Assembly: GCA_963383645.1 (NCBI GenBank)
Contig: OY726565.1
Location: 34,204,529-34,268,528, forward strand
Source of the DNA: Muscardinus avellanarius
Taxonomy: Eukaryota; Chordata; Mammalia; Rodentia; Gliridae
Length of the DNA: 64,000 nt
Reading direction: 5' to 3'
Position numbers and translations under genes: made by a program
Notes under the pieces: generated by a model
What the model saw: the letters and a program-made list of their open reading frames with translations, nothing else
What the model was told of the DNA's origin: nothing
Database searches by the model: none
Shown: positions 34,650 through 47,619 of the stretch, in pieces
Layout: each line of letters starts with the position of its first letter
Numbering within the stretch: the stretch's first letter is position 1

Positions 34650-36170
34650 ATGAGGGTGGCCTCATAGACAATTATATGGTCCTAAAGGACATTGGCAAAG
34701 GTAGTGCATGCCATATCCTCACCAGAACCAGGGAACTGTGAAGTCTTGCCTTCATTTAGAGACAACCCCTTCCTTCCATTTGAAATTATTATCATGAGGG
34801 TAGCGGAGCACCCAAATGTCATCGTTCAGCGTTTGAGATCATAGACATGGCCACGTATGTCTACCTGGTGACAAAGCATGTGAGCAGTGGGCTGCTGCTG
34901 TACCACATCAGCAGTCCAGCAGTTTGGAGGAGGAGGAGGAGGAGGAGGAGGAGGAGGAGGAGGAGGAGGAGAAGGTGTGAAGGGTGTTTCAGCAAGTTGT
35001 GAGTACAGTTTGCTACTTCCACAAGAGAGGCATCTTGCACAGGGACTTGAAGCTGCACAACATTCTCTTGGACTGGGAAAGTGAAAGTCACTGACTTTGG
35101 AGTGGGCTGCCATTTCAAGGCAAGGCAGAAGCTGACTGCTTTCTGTAGCACTTCCTGTTACTGCATCCCACAGGTCTACCAGGGCCTGAGGTAGACCTCT
35201 GGAGTCTGGAAGTCATCCTCTACTTTATGCCCATAGGCTCTCATTCAGAATGGCACCACCTGGGAGCAGCTGCAGGAGAAGGCAGGGAAGGGAAGGTATT
35301 GGGTGCCCCTTTATATCACTATCCAGGCACAAATTGTCCTCAACTGCTTATTAACTGTTAACTTGGAGATGAGAGCCACCACTTACAAAGTCTGGAGCAT
35401 TCATGGCTGACACAGGATAGGAGCATTCACCCCCTCTTAGGGAGTGCTCCCCAAATGCCCATGCCCTGCAATCCTGAAAGACGTGTTGTCTGAGTTACAA
35501 CCCACATCAGGCCTGGCTGTCAGTGCCAAACAGGATGTTTGAAAACGCAATGGCTACATACCTGCTGGTCGATGCCACGTGAGTAACAGACCTGGGTGCA
35601 TCTCCCAAACCCCAAGGTTCAGTGTGTCATGCTGCCTTCATCTCCAGCAGAGAGCCAGCCAGCCCAACCTTTATACCTCCTGGTTCCTGCCCTCTCAGAA
35701 GGACACACAGTCGAATCAGAAGGGCGAAAGAGACAGCCTGCCTGCCATTCCTCTGAGCTGCCTGCTGATGAGGACCCCACTCCCAGTGCAGCCCCCAAGC
35801 AGGGCTCCAAGAGCCCCCAGGCCAGTATCCAGCAACTCCCTCATAAGCCCGCCTCCAGGACCTGAGAGGACAAGAAGGGCTGGAGGTGGGTCACCAGGAG
35901 GATTGTTATCCACATTATCTGCACATGTTGCTGTTGTGTGCTGGTCCCTGTAGCCAACAGGGTCACTCCAAAGAGAGAGGGGCAGAATTGCTCCATAAAA
36001 ATCAGACAGATGAGGTGGACTTCAGCCAGAGTGGACTTGGCTGCAGGACAACGAGCTCCAACTATCAACTGTCGCAGGCTTCTCCACACAGATTCCAGTC
36101 CAGAGGAACCTTTCCTGGGAGAAACCAGAGATTATTTTTTCCAAGAAACTCACTCACTTTTTCTCTGAGA
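34650..36170 (+). pseudogene. Sperm-motility-kinase/MARK-like Ser/Thr kinase pseudogene
   Basis: Copy of an AMPK/MARK-family kinase with a UBA domain, the layout of rodent sperm motility kinases. Pieces in order, in shifting frames: 'NYMVLKDIGKGS' with the glycine-rich loop near 34670; 'MRVAEHPNVI' (C-helix region) near 34795; a (GGA) expansion at 34927-34971; '[15 protein letters not shown]' with the HRDLKxxN catalytic loop at about 35029-35073; DFG at 35093-35101 in another frame; an activation-segment stretch with 'FCSTSCYCIPQVYQG'; a C-lobe 'SLEVILYFMPIG' region; and 'SYNPHQAWLSVPNRMFENAM' (UBA-like) near 35493-35555. Frameshifts and stops disable it. No introns are apparent, so a retrocopy or a decayed intronless paralogue is likely. 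Which parent gene it came from is inferred from memory of the family. Confidence 0.75.
34927..34971. repeat. (GGA)n expansion inside the kinase pseudogene
   Basis: About 15 GGA triplets, in the position between 'HISSPAVW' and '[14 protein letters not shown]' of the kinase translation. It replaces or pads sequence of the kinase N-lobe/hinge region. Confidence 0.95.
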
Positions 36171-36174
36171 TGAT

Positions 36175-37055
36175 ATTTAATACAGTGTTATGAATTTTAT
36201 ACTAAAAATGAGACACATTTTTTAAAAATAAAATGATCATTATAAAAATTAAAAAATTATCATAAGTTATATAAAACAGGCTAACAAAAACAATGACAAA
36301 ACAGTAAATAAAAAACATTTCAGTTGGAAAAGATGGGAAGTAGGAAGTTTATTTCATAGGAATAATTATTTTAAACAAGCTACTATTTTTCAATGTTCAA
36401 ATGAGCAGTAGTATCATGCTACTGTGTTTATACTATTAAAAAAATCATCTGTCAGCATTCTTTTTATTAAACCTGTATTTGTTTTAAAAATTTTTACCTT
36501 GAAGCCTTTTCCAACTTCCAAAACAAAATTACTCTCCCCCAAAGGTCTCATAGGACTTTGGAGTTATTTTCCATATAGCATTAATAGCATTTTCAGCACT
36601 ATTCTTTCCCTTGGATGTGAGCTTCTCTGAAACACACACACACACACACACAATGTGACATTTCTTTTACCCATGTGGAGGTTCATAATATTAATAAAAA
36701 TTTTCTTTGTTATCCTTTCCAATTATTAAGGTGGACATTTAACTGGACATTTAATTTGTCTAGATTATTTATGATGTCTCTTCACTCTTGTTTAAAAGTA
36801 TATGTATTTCTTTCATTTAAGGTATAATCTCTTCCTAAAATTCTAATTATGTTGCACATCGTATATAAAATTAAATGGTAATATTTTTCTTCATTTGGTG
36901 ATCTTCCCAATAAACAGAATTCTTGATTACTATGTTACTATAACAAAGCCAAATATCTCAGTGTAATAGTCACTATAATTCCACATCATTGGCTATTTTT
37001 CTAAATTTAAGATGTATCTAGTCAGAAAAAAACAGAGGAAAAATAATTTAATTTT
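36175..37055. other. Intergenic DNA with a short (CA)n
   Basis: AT-rich. A (CA)10-type run lies at 36631-36652. AATAAA at about 36227 could be the poly(A) signal of the kinase retrocopy, but no clean A-tail is seen. Confidence 0.4.
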
Positions 37056-37063
37056 CAAAACCT

Positions 37064-37268
37064 TTTTTTTTTTTTTTGATGGGCAGCAGGTACTGGGGAT
37101 TGAATTCAATGATATTCTCCCTCTGAGAATATCACCCCTAGTCCTAGTTTTTTTTAACTTTGAAACAGGGTCTCAATAAATTTTCTGGACTGACCTGAAG
37201 CCTATGATCCTCCTATCTCATTCTCCCAAGTGCAGAGGATTATAGTCATGTGCCACCACTCCTGGCTT
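37064..37268 (-). mobile_element. Diverged B1-dID-type SINE
   Basis: T16, 'caggtactggggattgaatt', B1 half ending 'gtgccaccactcctggc'. A (CA)n run at 37326-37361 lies shortly downstream. Confidence 0.8.
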
Positions 37269-37322
37269 AAGTATGGCAAACTTTCAAGATGTGATTGACT
37301 CTCACAAACACATAAATGCACG

Positions 37323-37362
<40 letters not shown>

Positions 37363-37523
37363 CATATGCACATGTATGCAAACACACATACTGTCTAAAT
37401 AAAAAGAGTAAGAACAATAGTAGTTTTTGCTTTATTTTATTTTGAAATCAGTTTTACTCAAAAGAGAGAAGAAAATTAATGACCTATAACTCAATTGACA
37501 AAATGTTAGGCTGTGGATCTTCT

Positions 37524-37576
37524 TTTTGGGGGTGCCGGGGATTGAACCAGAGTCTTGCTACACATTCAGCCCTAGA
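37524..37576 (-). mobile_element. Short ID-like fragment
   Basis: 'ggtgccggggattgaaccag' followed by 'cagccctag': ends of an ID-type sequence with the middle missing. Confidence 0.4.
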
Positions 37577-37579
37577 ACA

Positions 37580-38985
37580 TGGATCTTAAGGTTGCCTGTC
37601 AGGTTCTGGTTTCAACATCTCTACCACTAACTGTACACCTTTGTCCATAGCATCCTAATCTCTTACACTAAAAAATAAAGATATAAAACTAGGCAATAGC
37701 CTATACTCTTTTCAATACTTCTGCAATTCTACCATCATATGATCAACTTTTTTTCTATTTCTGTAACCAAACCCCTTTGGATAGGGTTCAATCTTGACCC
37801 ACCTTATACAGAATTCCATCTTACATCAAGTGCTATTACAAGGAAGGTCTAGCATGCAAGTGTTCATAAATGCAAGTCATGCCTGCAGGGTTGGAAATGT
37901 GGTTATATCTGTTGATATAAAGCAGCTTTGAGCTGGTGATAGGTTAACATTAAAAGGATTAGGGCTTGCTTTGACATGGGCTGACATACAAAAATTAGAT
38001 TTAATGTTAACAGCTGGAATGCTTGAGAAAATAAAAAGTAAGAGAGACAAGTGGAGTTAAATTAGAGCAAGTGGGTGTTAAAGGCATGTTGGAATTATTT
38101 TCAACTTGATTTAGAAATGTTTCATTCAACATCTTAAAAAGGTAGAGTTGGCATCGTTTCCCACCGATGATTACAAAATATAGGAAAAATGCCTTAGGTG
38201 GAAGTTTTCATCTTTCAAGCTAAGTATTGTGCCACTAGAAACATTTCTCTTTTTTTAGAGAAATGACTAATCCTAGAGCTTTTTTTTTAGCACTTTTCAG
38301 CTTCACAGCACTTGAAAAACATGCTAATATTTTCAAAGAAGTCCTGTTAAATCTTAGGAGGCAGATTTATTTTCCTCTCAGCATATTAGCTAGAAAATTA
38401 ACCTACGAGTCTGAGCAACACAGGTTAAGCTTTATTAAAAAGCTTTTTGATGGCTGACATGGGGTGCACCTCAAGGTATATTTGGTGAGCTGCAGGTGGT
38501 TGATAAAAACCAGGACATAAGTATCCACAAATTCCTTTTCCACCTACACCTCTGTGCTCCAGCGACCACCTGCCTCAGAGGCAGCAGATTGGGGGTAAGG
38601 ATTATTCAGAATGCAAATGTTTGGTCTCTACCCTAGATATGCTGTAGCAGAAACTCTGATGTTTAGGAACAGGCACTATGACTGGGGCTCATGTTTACCA
38701 GATTTTGAGAGGCATGGACCTATTTCAGGCATCTGAGCATTTTTAGTATCCTCCAGACCAGAGTGCTCATCTTATCTCTACTGATTATTCGCTTGGCAAG
38801 CACTCCCTACACCAAACTTCAGTCTTTACTGAAGTTTAAGGTTTTCACTACAGAAGGTTTGGAAGGTGAGAAAGCATGGAAACAAATATGTGTCTAGGCC
38901 AAGCACTCTACCTGAAGTATCTCCATCATCCCCGAACCTGGTGGCCTTGCCAAATTCCATCCTTTTTATTCTCAAAATCTACAGC
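37580..38985. other. Low-repeat intergenic DNA, no gene recognised
   Basis: 1.4 kb without recognisable repeats. A 64-codon frame at 38263-38457 has no family signature. Confidence 0.4.
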
Positions 38986-38987
38986 CA

Positions 38988-39314
38988 GGTGTGGTGGCAC
39001 ACACCTGTCATCTTAGTACTAACAAGGCTGAGACAGGAGGATCGCAGCCTCATTAACTTAGTAAGACTTAACAGCAATTTAATGAGATCCTATTTCAAAA
39101 CAACAACAATGAAGCCAGGCGTGGTGGCACATGCTTGTAATCCCTGAGTTTGGGAGGGTGAGACAGGAGGATTGCACAGGTTCAAAGCCAGCCTCAGCTA
39201 CTTAGTGAGGCTCTTTGCAACTTAGTGAGACCCTGTTTCCAAATAAAATATAAAAGGGCTGGGAGTATAGCCTAGAGGTAGAACGCCCCTGGATTCCACC
39301 CCCAGTGCCACTAA

Positions 39315-39358
<44 letters not shown>

Positions 39359-39430
39359 GTGAAAAAATTAAAGGCTAAAGGTGTAGCTTGGAGGTAGAAT
39401 GCTGTTGGGTTCAATCCCTATACCCCGCTC
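38988..39430 (+). mobile_element. B1-dID-type SINE split by another SINE
   Basis: Outer B1 half 38988-39113 ('agccaggtgtggtggcacac') and outer ID half 39364-39430 ('aggctaaaggtgtagcttgg' to 'caatccctatacccc', A15). The break lies in the linker. Confidence 0.88.
39114..39349 (+). mobile_element. Inner B1-dID-type SINE with (AAC)n tail
   Basis: Full copy from 'agccaggcgtggtggcacat' to 'ccacccccagtgccac' with an (AAC) tail of about 43 bp. Flanks 'acaacaacaatgaa' and 'acaacaacagtgaa' form the TSD. Confidence 0.88.
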
Positions 39431-39761
39431 AAAAAAAAAAAAAAAATAGTTACTATATCTTCTCCCAACTCCTAAACAAAGTTAATTATGACCTTTCTTT
39501 GAACTCACTATAAAATATGCCAACCATAACAGTGTTTGTACAGCAACACGAAAACCTGCACTCCCTGTACAAGTGTTTACTTGAGGGTCAGGATAGCTTC
39601 TCCTAATTTTATCCCCAATTCCTAGGTGAGTGCCAGACACAGAGTAAATGTTGTTACTCTTCTTGAATGAATAGTGACTGTAGAGAGCTCACAGGATTTG
39701 GGGAGGTGACTGAATTTTGATAACAGCATGAACTGTGGAGAGATACTGAAATTAAAACAAT

Positions 39762-39922
39762 ATACTCAGTACTTAGGAGGCTGAGACAATAGGATCGCAG
39801 GTTTGAGGACAGTCCCAGCAATATGGTGAGACCCTTGGCAACTTACCCTGTTTAAAAAAAAATGGGGCTAGGGGTGTAGCTTAGAAATAAAATGCTTCTG
39901 GGCTCAATCTCCAATACCACAT
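39762..39922 (+). mobile_element. 5'-truncated B1-dID-type SINE
   Basis: Starts inside the B1 half ('ctcagtacttaggaggctga') and ends 'gggctcaatctccaatacca'. Confidence 0.85.
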
Positions 39923-39939
39923 AACAAAAAATCAAAGCA

Positions 39940-41390
39940 AAATTCAAGAGTACCCTTCAAGAGTTGTAGACCCACATTGCCTGTAGCAGGCATTTGACTG
40001 AATGTGTTGTTAAAGTTATTCCTTCTAGGATAAACTGAAGGTAAACCTAGGAAGTGGAGGGACAGAAGAAACAGGCAGAAGCTTCACTTTCTTCTTAATA
40101 GCTCTGCTAAGGACCATTAAATATCAGGTTGTTAGCTCAATGCCTTCAAGAAGGGTTAGTTTCACTGTCAGCCTTTACCTTCTTGAAGTCTCAGAAGTAT
40201 AAAGATTGCACATCTCCTGAAGAATCCTTTGATGCAAAAAAGTCATAATCTTTTGATAGACTTAAGCTACATGCATGAAACATAAAAATATATTTTCTGT
40301 TTTCCAGAATTGAAAGTCTTTAGTATCTTTAATTCCCAATTCTAAACCCTTTAGTTTTACATATTACTCTACTTATAGGCTATGAAGCCTGTAGTTTGTA
40401 TCTTATACTAATTATCATTCAAAGTTTTGCTAAATTGTATTTTATTTATTCTGAGATGCATTTTTTATTTTTCACATGGCAGAAATCAAAATTGTCTTAA
40501 AACAAGTGATGTCTTATTTTTTAATTAGATTTGGTAACTTTGTTCTTTACCAATAATACCCCTAAACAATTACAAAGTAACTCAAATGCTATCTAGAGCT
40601 AGCAAAAGGAAGGCATGGATATATATATATATATGTGTGTATATGTGTATATGTGTATATATACATGACATATATATATATATCACATTCACTAAAGCAT
40701 TTGCTTATAAGAGAAGTGAAAAAAATTCAACAAATTTCTATATTTAGCACTTTCAGGGACAATATAGGAGATACACTTCATTTCATATGTGATTCCAGGA
40801 AATAGACCACAAAGTGTGTCTTTATCTTTCCCCTTAATACCTAAAGCTATGACTAAAAATTATGTATCAACAGAAATTAAGAAGTGATTGGAAGTTTGTT
40901 CCAATCATGAATGCCATCAGCTTCTCTTTGGGCTAAGGAATATGGCCCATGTTAGAAGTGCTTGAAAGGGACTGGTGTTCCCAGAACTAGGAAGGGAAGG
41001 GAAGTGACACCTGGACATCCAGCTAATTAAAATCAGTGCATAATGGGTGAACATGGCCATAGGTAGAAGTCACTTGTTCTGGGAGGTGGCTTAAATCATC
41101 CCACCTGGAAAACTTTGAGAGTTGCCAAGTTCAAAATGACTAGAGATTAACCACAGGGAGGTGAGACCAGAGCACAGTTCCTACCTCTACTTTGGTTTCC
41201 AGTTATAGTAAACTTTTACCATAACTGACATTTTCCATAACTGGGGTATGTCATTTTAGGGTTTACAAAAGAGAGGACGCTTGAAAAGTTGAAATCTAGG
41301 CAAAATTTTGGAGTTTCCTTCTTATGATATAGACTCTCTATGTCTATCAGATTTAAGAGTACTGTCATGTGCCACATAATAAGTTTCCAG
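39940..41390. other. Intergenic DNA with AT/GT-rich tract
   Basis: No gene. A mixed (TA)n(TG)n tract lies at 40618-40682 and a pure (AT)n at 41395-41434, just before the next SINE. Confidence 0.45.
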
Positions 41391-41393
41391 TTG

Positions 41394-41438
<45 letters not shown>

Positions 41439-41443
41439 TTTTT

Positions 41444-41643
41444 TGGCCAGGTATAATGGTGCACATCTGTAATCCCAGTGCTTGGGAGGCTGAGACAAGA
41501 GGATCACAGATTTAAAGCCAACCTCAGCAACTTAACAAGGCCCTCAGCAACTTAGCATGTCTATTTCCAAATAAAAATAAAATCGGGCTGGGGGTATAGT
41601 TCAGAGGTAGAATGCCACTGGGTTTAATCCCCAGAACCACAAA
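41444..41643 (+). mobile_element. B1-dID-type SINE
   Basis: 'ggccaggtataatggtgcac' to 'ggtttaatccccagaaccac', preceded by the (AT)n tract. Confidence 0.9.
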
Positions 41644-41649
41644 CAAATT

Positions 41650-42028
41650 TGCAAACAAACAGAAAGATTATGATGGAGCTGAAAAATTCCTATCACTATT
41701 TTCTATTTTTATTTTAGAGTATACTCCTTCTACGTATGAAAAGAAGTAAGTTAACTGGCAAACAGCCCCAGGCAGGTCCTTACAGGAAGGGTCCAGAAGA
41801 GACTGAGAGCTCCATGTGTATTACTGCTGAAGACCTTCCAGTGGCACCGGGTGGCACTGATGATCTGACCCTGCACAAGCCTGAGCTAAAGTGTATGTTT
41901 ATGTCTTAGTTTTTACCAAGAAAACAATTAAAAATTTTGAAATATAAAAAAGCTTATAGAATAAGGATATAAAAATAGTTTGTACAGCCTTAAAATGTAT
42001 TTGTGTTTTAAAATATAGAGTTAACAAG
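41650..42028. other. Intergenic DNA, no feature recognised
   Basis: Nothing recognised. Confidence 0.35.
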
Positions 42029-42041
42029 TTAAAAGAAACTA

Positions 42042-42247
42042 AGTCAGATGTGGGGGCAAATGCCTATAATCCCATTACTTGGGAGGCTGAAATAGCAGGA
42101 TCACCAATTTGAGGCTTGCCTCAGAAATTTAGCAAGACCCTAAGCAATGCAGTGAGACCCTGTTTCAAAATATAAAATAAAATAGAACTGGGGGTGTAGC
42201 TCGGAGGTAGACGGCCCCTGAGTTCGACCTCCAGTACCAAAAAAAAG
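42042..42247 (+). mobile_element. B1-dID-type SINE
   Basis: 'gtcagatgtgggggcaaatg' to 'gagttcgacctccagtacca'. TSD gttaaaagaaayt on both sides (42029-42041 and about 42248-42260). Confidence 0.9.
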
Positions 42248-42380
42248 TTAAAAGAAATTAAAAGGTTTATAAAGTAAAAATGTTACAGTAAGCAAAAGTT
42301 AATTTATTTTTGAGAAAGAAGATTTCAAGACAAATTTAGTGTACATTAAGTATACAGAGTTAAAAAAAAATTATAATAGT

Positions 42381-42476
42381 TAAACTGGGCATGGTGGTAC
42401 ATGCCTGTCATCCCAGCTACAGAGAGACTGAGGCTAGAGAACTGCAAAAGTCAGCCTGGAAAGTTTAGTGAGAGCT
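42381..42476 (+). mobile_element. B1-like half element
   Basis: 'actgggcatggtggtacatgc', 'cctgtcatcccagctacaga', ending near 'agtgagagc'. There is no ID half, so it is either a B1 monomer or a truncated dimer. Confidence 0.65.
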
Positions 42477-42934
42477 AGCACACTAGTCCAGCACACAGAA
42501 ATGTCCTCAGGCTGGGGCTTACCACTGACTCTCTACTCATTCAGTCACTCAGCCAGAATGACTTCACAAACTCCATTCATGGAAGCACCTCCACATGTGT
42601 TCTATTTTTCTTCTTTTAAACCATATTTTTACCTCTTCTATGTGCATACGTGTTTATAGACATGAATACTTACCATGTGTTGTAATAGCTTGCAATATTC
42701 AGAACAGTAATATATTTTTTCAGGTTTGTAGCCTAGAAGCCTAGACTATTCCATACAGCCTAAGTATCTAGCAGGCTACCATCTAGATATGTGTAAGTAC
42801 ATTCTATGATGTTTGCACAATGACGAATAATTTCTCAGGACACATAATTGTAGTTTAGTACTAAAGATGGTATTGACTTTTGTGAGGCCAGAGTAATTCA
42901 GAAGGCTTCATCATAATCTACAAAACTCATTGTA

Positions 42935-43059
42935 CTCAGTGAGACCCTGTTTCAAAACAAAGAATAAAAAATAGGGCAGGGGGTGTAGCTTAGAGGTTGA
43001 ATCTAGCCCCTAGGTTCCATCCTCAGACCCACAAAGAAAAAAAAAAAGAAAATATTTTT
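42935..43059 (+). mobile_element. 5'-truncated B1-dID-type SINE
   Basis: Only the end of the B1 half and the ID half remain ('cagtgagaccctgtttcaaa' to 'ggttccatcctcagaccca', then A-rich). TSD aaaactcattgta at 42922-42934 and 43060-43072. Confidence 0.92.
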
Positions 43060-43079
43060 AAAACTCATTGTATTCTGAC

Positions 43080-43212
43080 TATTCTTACTAAGAAAATTGA
43101 TATTATTGCCATATTTTAAAAAGTCAGTAAGATATTATAAATTTAATAATGGTGTTTCAGGAAAATACTGCACATGTCAATGTTAGTACAATGCATATGA
43201 TTTCAGAAGCAT

Positions 43213-43251
<39 letters not shown>

Positions 43252-45520
43252 TATGACAGGGAATATGGTGAACAGAGATTTCTAACTACTGTTTCCAGCA
43301 TCTATTTTCTCCTTAGTAGGAAAATTGTGATTTAATTTAAGACAGATGTACAAACATGTATTTAAAGATTAAAATTTCCCAACTCTATCCCAGTTACAAT
43401 CACAAGTTCATGTAAATATAGTCTAAGTGAAACCGGGTAAGGATTTGACTTCCTTCCTATCTCCCTTCTCCATTTTCCCTAGAATATGGAGGTAACAGCT
43501 GCAGATTAAGCATTCAGACTTTCAAACATTTTGAAGATAAAAGATACTTGCTGAAGTTGGTGGAACAGAAACACAGGAAAGTAGGTCTCTTATTCTATAA
43601 GTCATACTAGTGCTGAATTGTATATTTTTAGCTTTCTTTAACATAAGATAAACATTTCTAAGTCACTTCATTTAGTAGTTATCTGATATATACAGCCAAA
43701 CTTATCCTACCTGGTACATGTAATAATTTTATTTTCCTGGTACCTAGTAACCAGAAAGGGTATCTAAGATAGAGGACATGGGTATTATGGACACTAGGCA
43801 GAAATGCCCCTCACACTAAAGAAAGAAATTATCCTCTTACCTGAGCATACATTTCTATTGAGTCTGGTTATCATGTATCACATTCCAATAGGCTCATCAA
43901 TTCTTGGGTTCCCTAAAGTATGGGTTTGGGAGCTCTGAAAAACTGAGGGAAACTTACAAGTTTCCACCTAATTGATTAACTGGATCCTCCTTCTTGCTCA
44001 TCTTTGTATTCTCAAATCCTGTCAATAACCTACTATACCCATCTGTAGAATGCTATAGGTGTTCAATACAGAAATTCTGTACTTAAAACATTATAATTCT
44101 TGTCATATGAAATCAAAAGCCTACAGTTAGTTTTAAGATAAAAAGGCATCCAGTCACTGAAATAGTACCCCCCAGAGTTGCTTATTGAATCCATTTTTCC
44201 TGTGTAATAAGTCATATTAAAGCTCAATGGCTTTCAAAAATAAATGTTTCTCATTGATGGGTTGGCTGGGTTTTCAGTGATTTGGCTACAAGTTGTAGGT
44301 TGGTCCATCCTCTCCTCCTCTGTATATCAGAGATCACATTTTTCTCATAACAGAGCCCAGTAGAAGCCCTTACCAAGCTTCTGTTTGCATCACATCTATT
44401 AACATCCCAATGGCTAATGTAAGCCACATGACTAAGCCCAAAGTCAAGAGACAGAAAAACACAATACACTCTGCCTGTCTTAGTCTGTCCTGAGAATTTA
44501 GGTGAGCAATATTTATGTAAGGGACTGGAGGATGGAGCACAATTATTCAGTATGTCACAGTTTTTAATAAAAATCTGTTAGACTAATAAATAAGATAGTG
44601 ATTACAGTTGAAGTGCATTGTAGCAGCCTGAGTTAAATACTACAAATGCCAGAGAAATACTAGGATATGGATACTAAAATCCAAAGAGCTGAAAGCATGG
44701 AGCAATAGGTGGCATATCCATGTCTGTATATTTATGGTGTATTAGCCAGTACTTAGCAGGGATGATCAGGGAGCAGCTGGGGATCAAGGAGGTATCTTAC
44801 AGCCCAGAACAAAGAAATACACTTGCATTTCAAGAAGATAGTGAGTAATGATTTGTCTGTTCCTAATGAACCTGGAACAACACCATCTTAACTCCTTTCT
44901 TATAAAAATTTTATCATTACTCACTGAGAAATAATTTCCCCTTAGAAACACCCCTTTGATTTTATAATGATATGCAATGAAACTTGTTTCACTTTATAGA
45001 AATTCACTTTCATAAAATGCATCTACTTTGTTTTGAAATGGTATTGGAATGAACCAGACAGAAAACTAAGTCTCCCTATCCAAGGGAGTGGGTAAATAAC
45101 ATCCAGAGAATGACTTAGGCGCTGTGCAAAAGAAAAATCTAAAAATAGTCACCACTCACAAAGAGGAAAAACAGAATTGTAATAACAAATAACAAATACA
45201 GTGAAGCCAGCTTTGACTGAAGTTGTTTATTCTTACACATAGAGTATGTAACTATAAAATACACTAATATATACTAAATATATTAGTTATTTTGGCTATT
45301 TTGTTAGTTGGGTTTTTAGAGGAAACATCATTTGTCCAGAGCCTCATTCTTAACCTCTGTGCCATGGGGTCCCTTAGAGCTATTTTCTGTGAATGAGGCA
45401 GAGTATATTTGTCCTGCTTCCAAAAGTGAGGATGAGAGGCCAGAGTTAGCAAATCCTTGTCCTACTAAGGTAGCAGAACACAAGTGCAGAACAAAAAAAC
45501 AAAACAAAAAAAACAAAAAA
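43080..45520. other. Intergenic DNA with an (ATTT)n tract
   Basis: No gene recognised. An (ATTT)n microsatellite occupies 43208-43252. The rest is AT-rich single-copy-looking sequence. Confidence 0.45.
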
Positions 45521-45524
45521 ACCC

Positions 45525-45539
45525 CAGAAAGTATTTCTT
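45525..45539. repeat. Target-site duplication of the EEF1A1 retrocopy, 3' side
   Basis: On the minus strand AAGAAATACTTTCTG, directly after the A-rich tail. It matches 47605-47619 at 14 of 15 bases. Confidence 0.93.
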
Positions 45540-46900
45540 TTTTTTTCTTTCTCATTAAACTTTTGTTTTAATGGGTCTCAAAGTGTTTCTATTAAAAAGT
45601 ACTGATTTTAAAAACTAATAACTTAAAACTGCCACACACACACACACACACACAAACAAATGGTCCACAAAACATTTTCCTTTCCTTCTCAAGGTTTTAC
45701 GATGCATTGTTATCATTAACCAGTCTTTTACTATTAAACTTAAATGGCCAATTGAGACAAACAGTTCTGAGACCGTTCTTCCACCACTGATTAAGACTGG
45801 AGTGGCAGGTGTTAGGGGTAATATTCATTTAGCCTTCTGAGCTTTCTGGGCAGACTTGGTGACCTTGCCAGCTCCAGCAGCCTTCTTGTCCACTGCTTTG
45901 ATGACGCCCACAGCAACTGTCTCATATCACTGTCTGTCTCATATCACGAACAGCAAAACGACTCAGAGGAGGATAGTCGGAGAAGCTCTCAACACACATA
46001 GGCTTGCCTGGAACCATATCAACAATGGCAGCATCGCCGGACTTCAAGAATTTAGGGCCATCTTCCAGCTTCTTACCAGAACGGCGGTCAATCTTCTCTT
46101 TCAGCTCAGCAAACTTGCAAGCAATGTGAGCTGTGTGACAATCCAGTACAGGAGCATAGCCAGCACTGATTTGGCCTGGATGGTTCAGGATGATCACCTG
46201 AGCAGTGAAACCAGCTGCTTCCATTGGTGGGTCATTTTTGCTGTCACCGGCCACATTGCCAGGACGAACATCTTTCACAGACACGTTCTTGACATTGAAG
46301 CCCACATTGTCTCCAGGAAGAGCTTCACTCAGAGCTTCATGGTGCATTTCAACAGACTTCACTTCAGTTGTGACATTGACTGGAGCAAAAGTGACCACCA
46401 TGCCAGGCTTGAGAACACCAGTCTCCACTCTGCCCACAGGGACAGTACCAATACCTCCAATTTTGTAGACATCCTGTAGGGGCAGCTGCAGAGGCTTGTC
46501 AGTTGGGCGAGTTAGTGGCAGGATGCAATCCAAAGCTTCAAGCAGTGTGGTTCCATTTGCGCTGCCATCTTTACGGGTGACTTTCCATCCTTTGAACCAG
46601 AGCATGTTAGCACTTGGCTCCAGCATGTTGTCACCATTCCAATCAGAAATTGGCACAAATGCTACTATATCAGGGTTGTAGCCAATTTTCTTAATGTAGG
46701 TGCTGACCTCCTTAACGATTTCCTCGTATCTCTTCTGGCTGTAAGGTGGCTCAGTGGAATCCATTTTGTTAACACCAACAATCAGTTGTTTCACACCCAG
46801 TGTGTAAGCCAGAAGGGCATGCTCACGGGTCTGTCCATTCTTGGAGATACCAGCTTCAAATTCACCAACACCAGCAGCAACAATCAAGACAGCACAGTCA

Positions 46901-47561
<661 letters not shown>

Positions 47562-47604
47562 TCACGACACCTGTGTTCTGGCGGCAAACCCATTGCGAAA
47601 AAGT

Positions 47605-47619
47605 CAGAAAGTGTTTCTT
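47605..47619. repeat. Target-site duplication of the EEF1A1 retrocopy, 5' side
   Basis: On the minus strand AAGAAACACTTTCTG, directly before the transcript start. The bases before it read ATT, giving an L1-endonuclease-like TT/AAGAAA site. Confidence 0.93.

Noticed and set aside
34826..35151. Poly-Pro, poly-Leu or poly-Gly proteins
   Set aside because: Translations of the GGA repeat in the kinase pseudogene.
45856..46479. 207-codon open frame on the plus strand
   Set aside because: It is the reverse complement of the conserved EEF1A1 coding region; its amino acids show no independent family.
45922..46887. Intact EEF1A1-like gene
   Set aside because: The retrocopy has TSDs and an A-rich tail, an internal duplication with frameshift, a damaged G3 motif and no promoter; it is a pseudogene.
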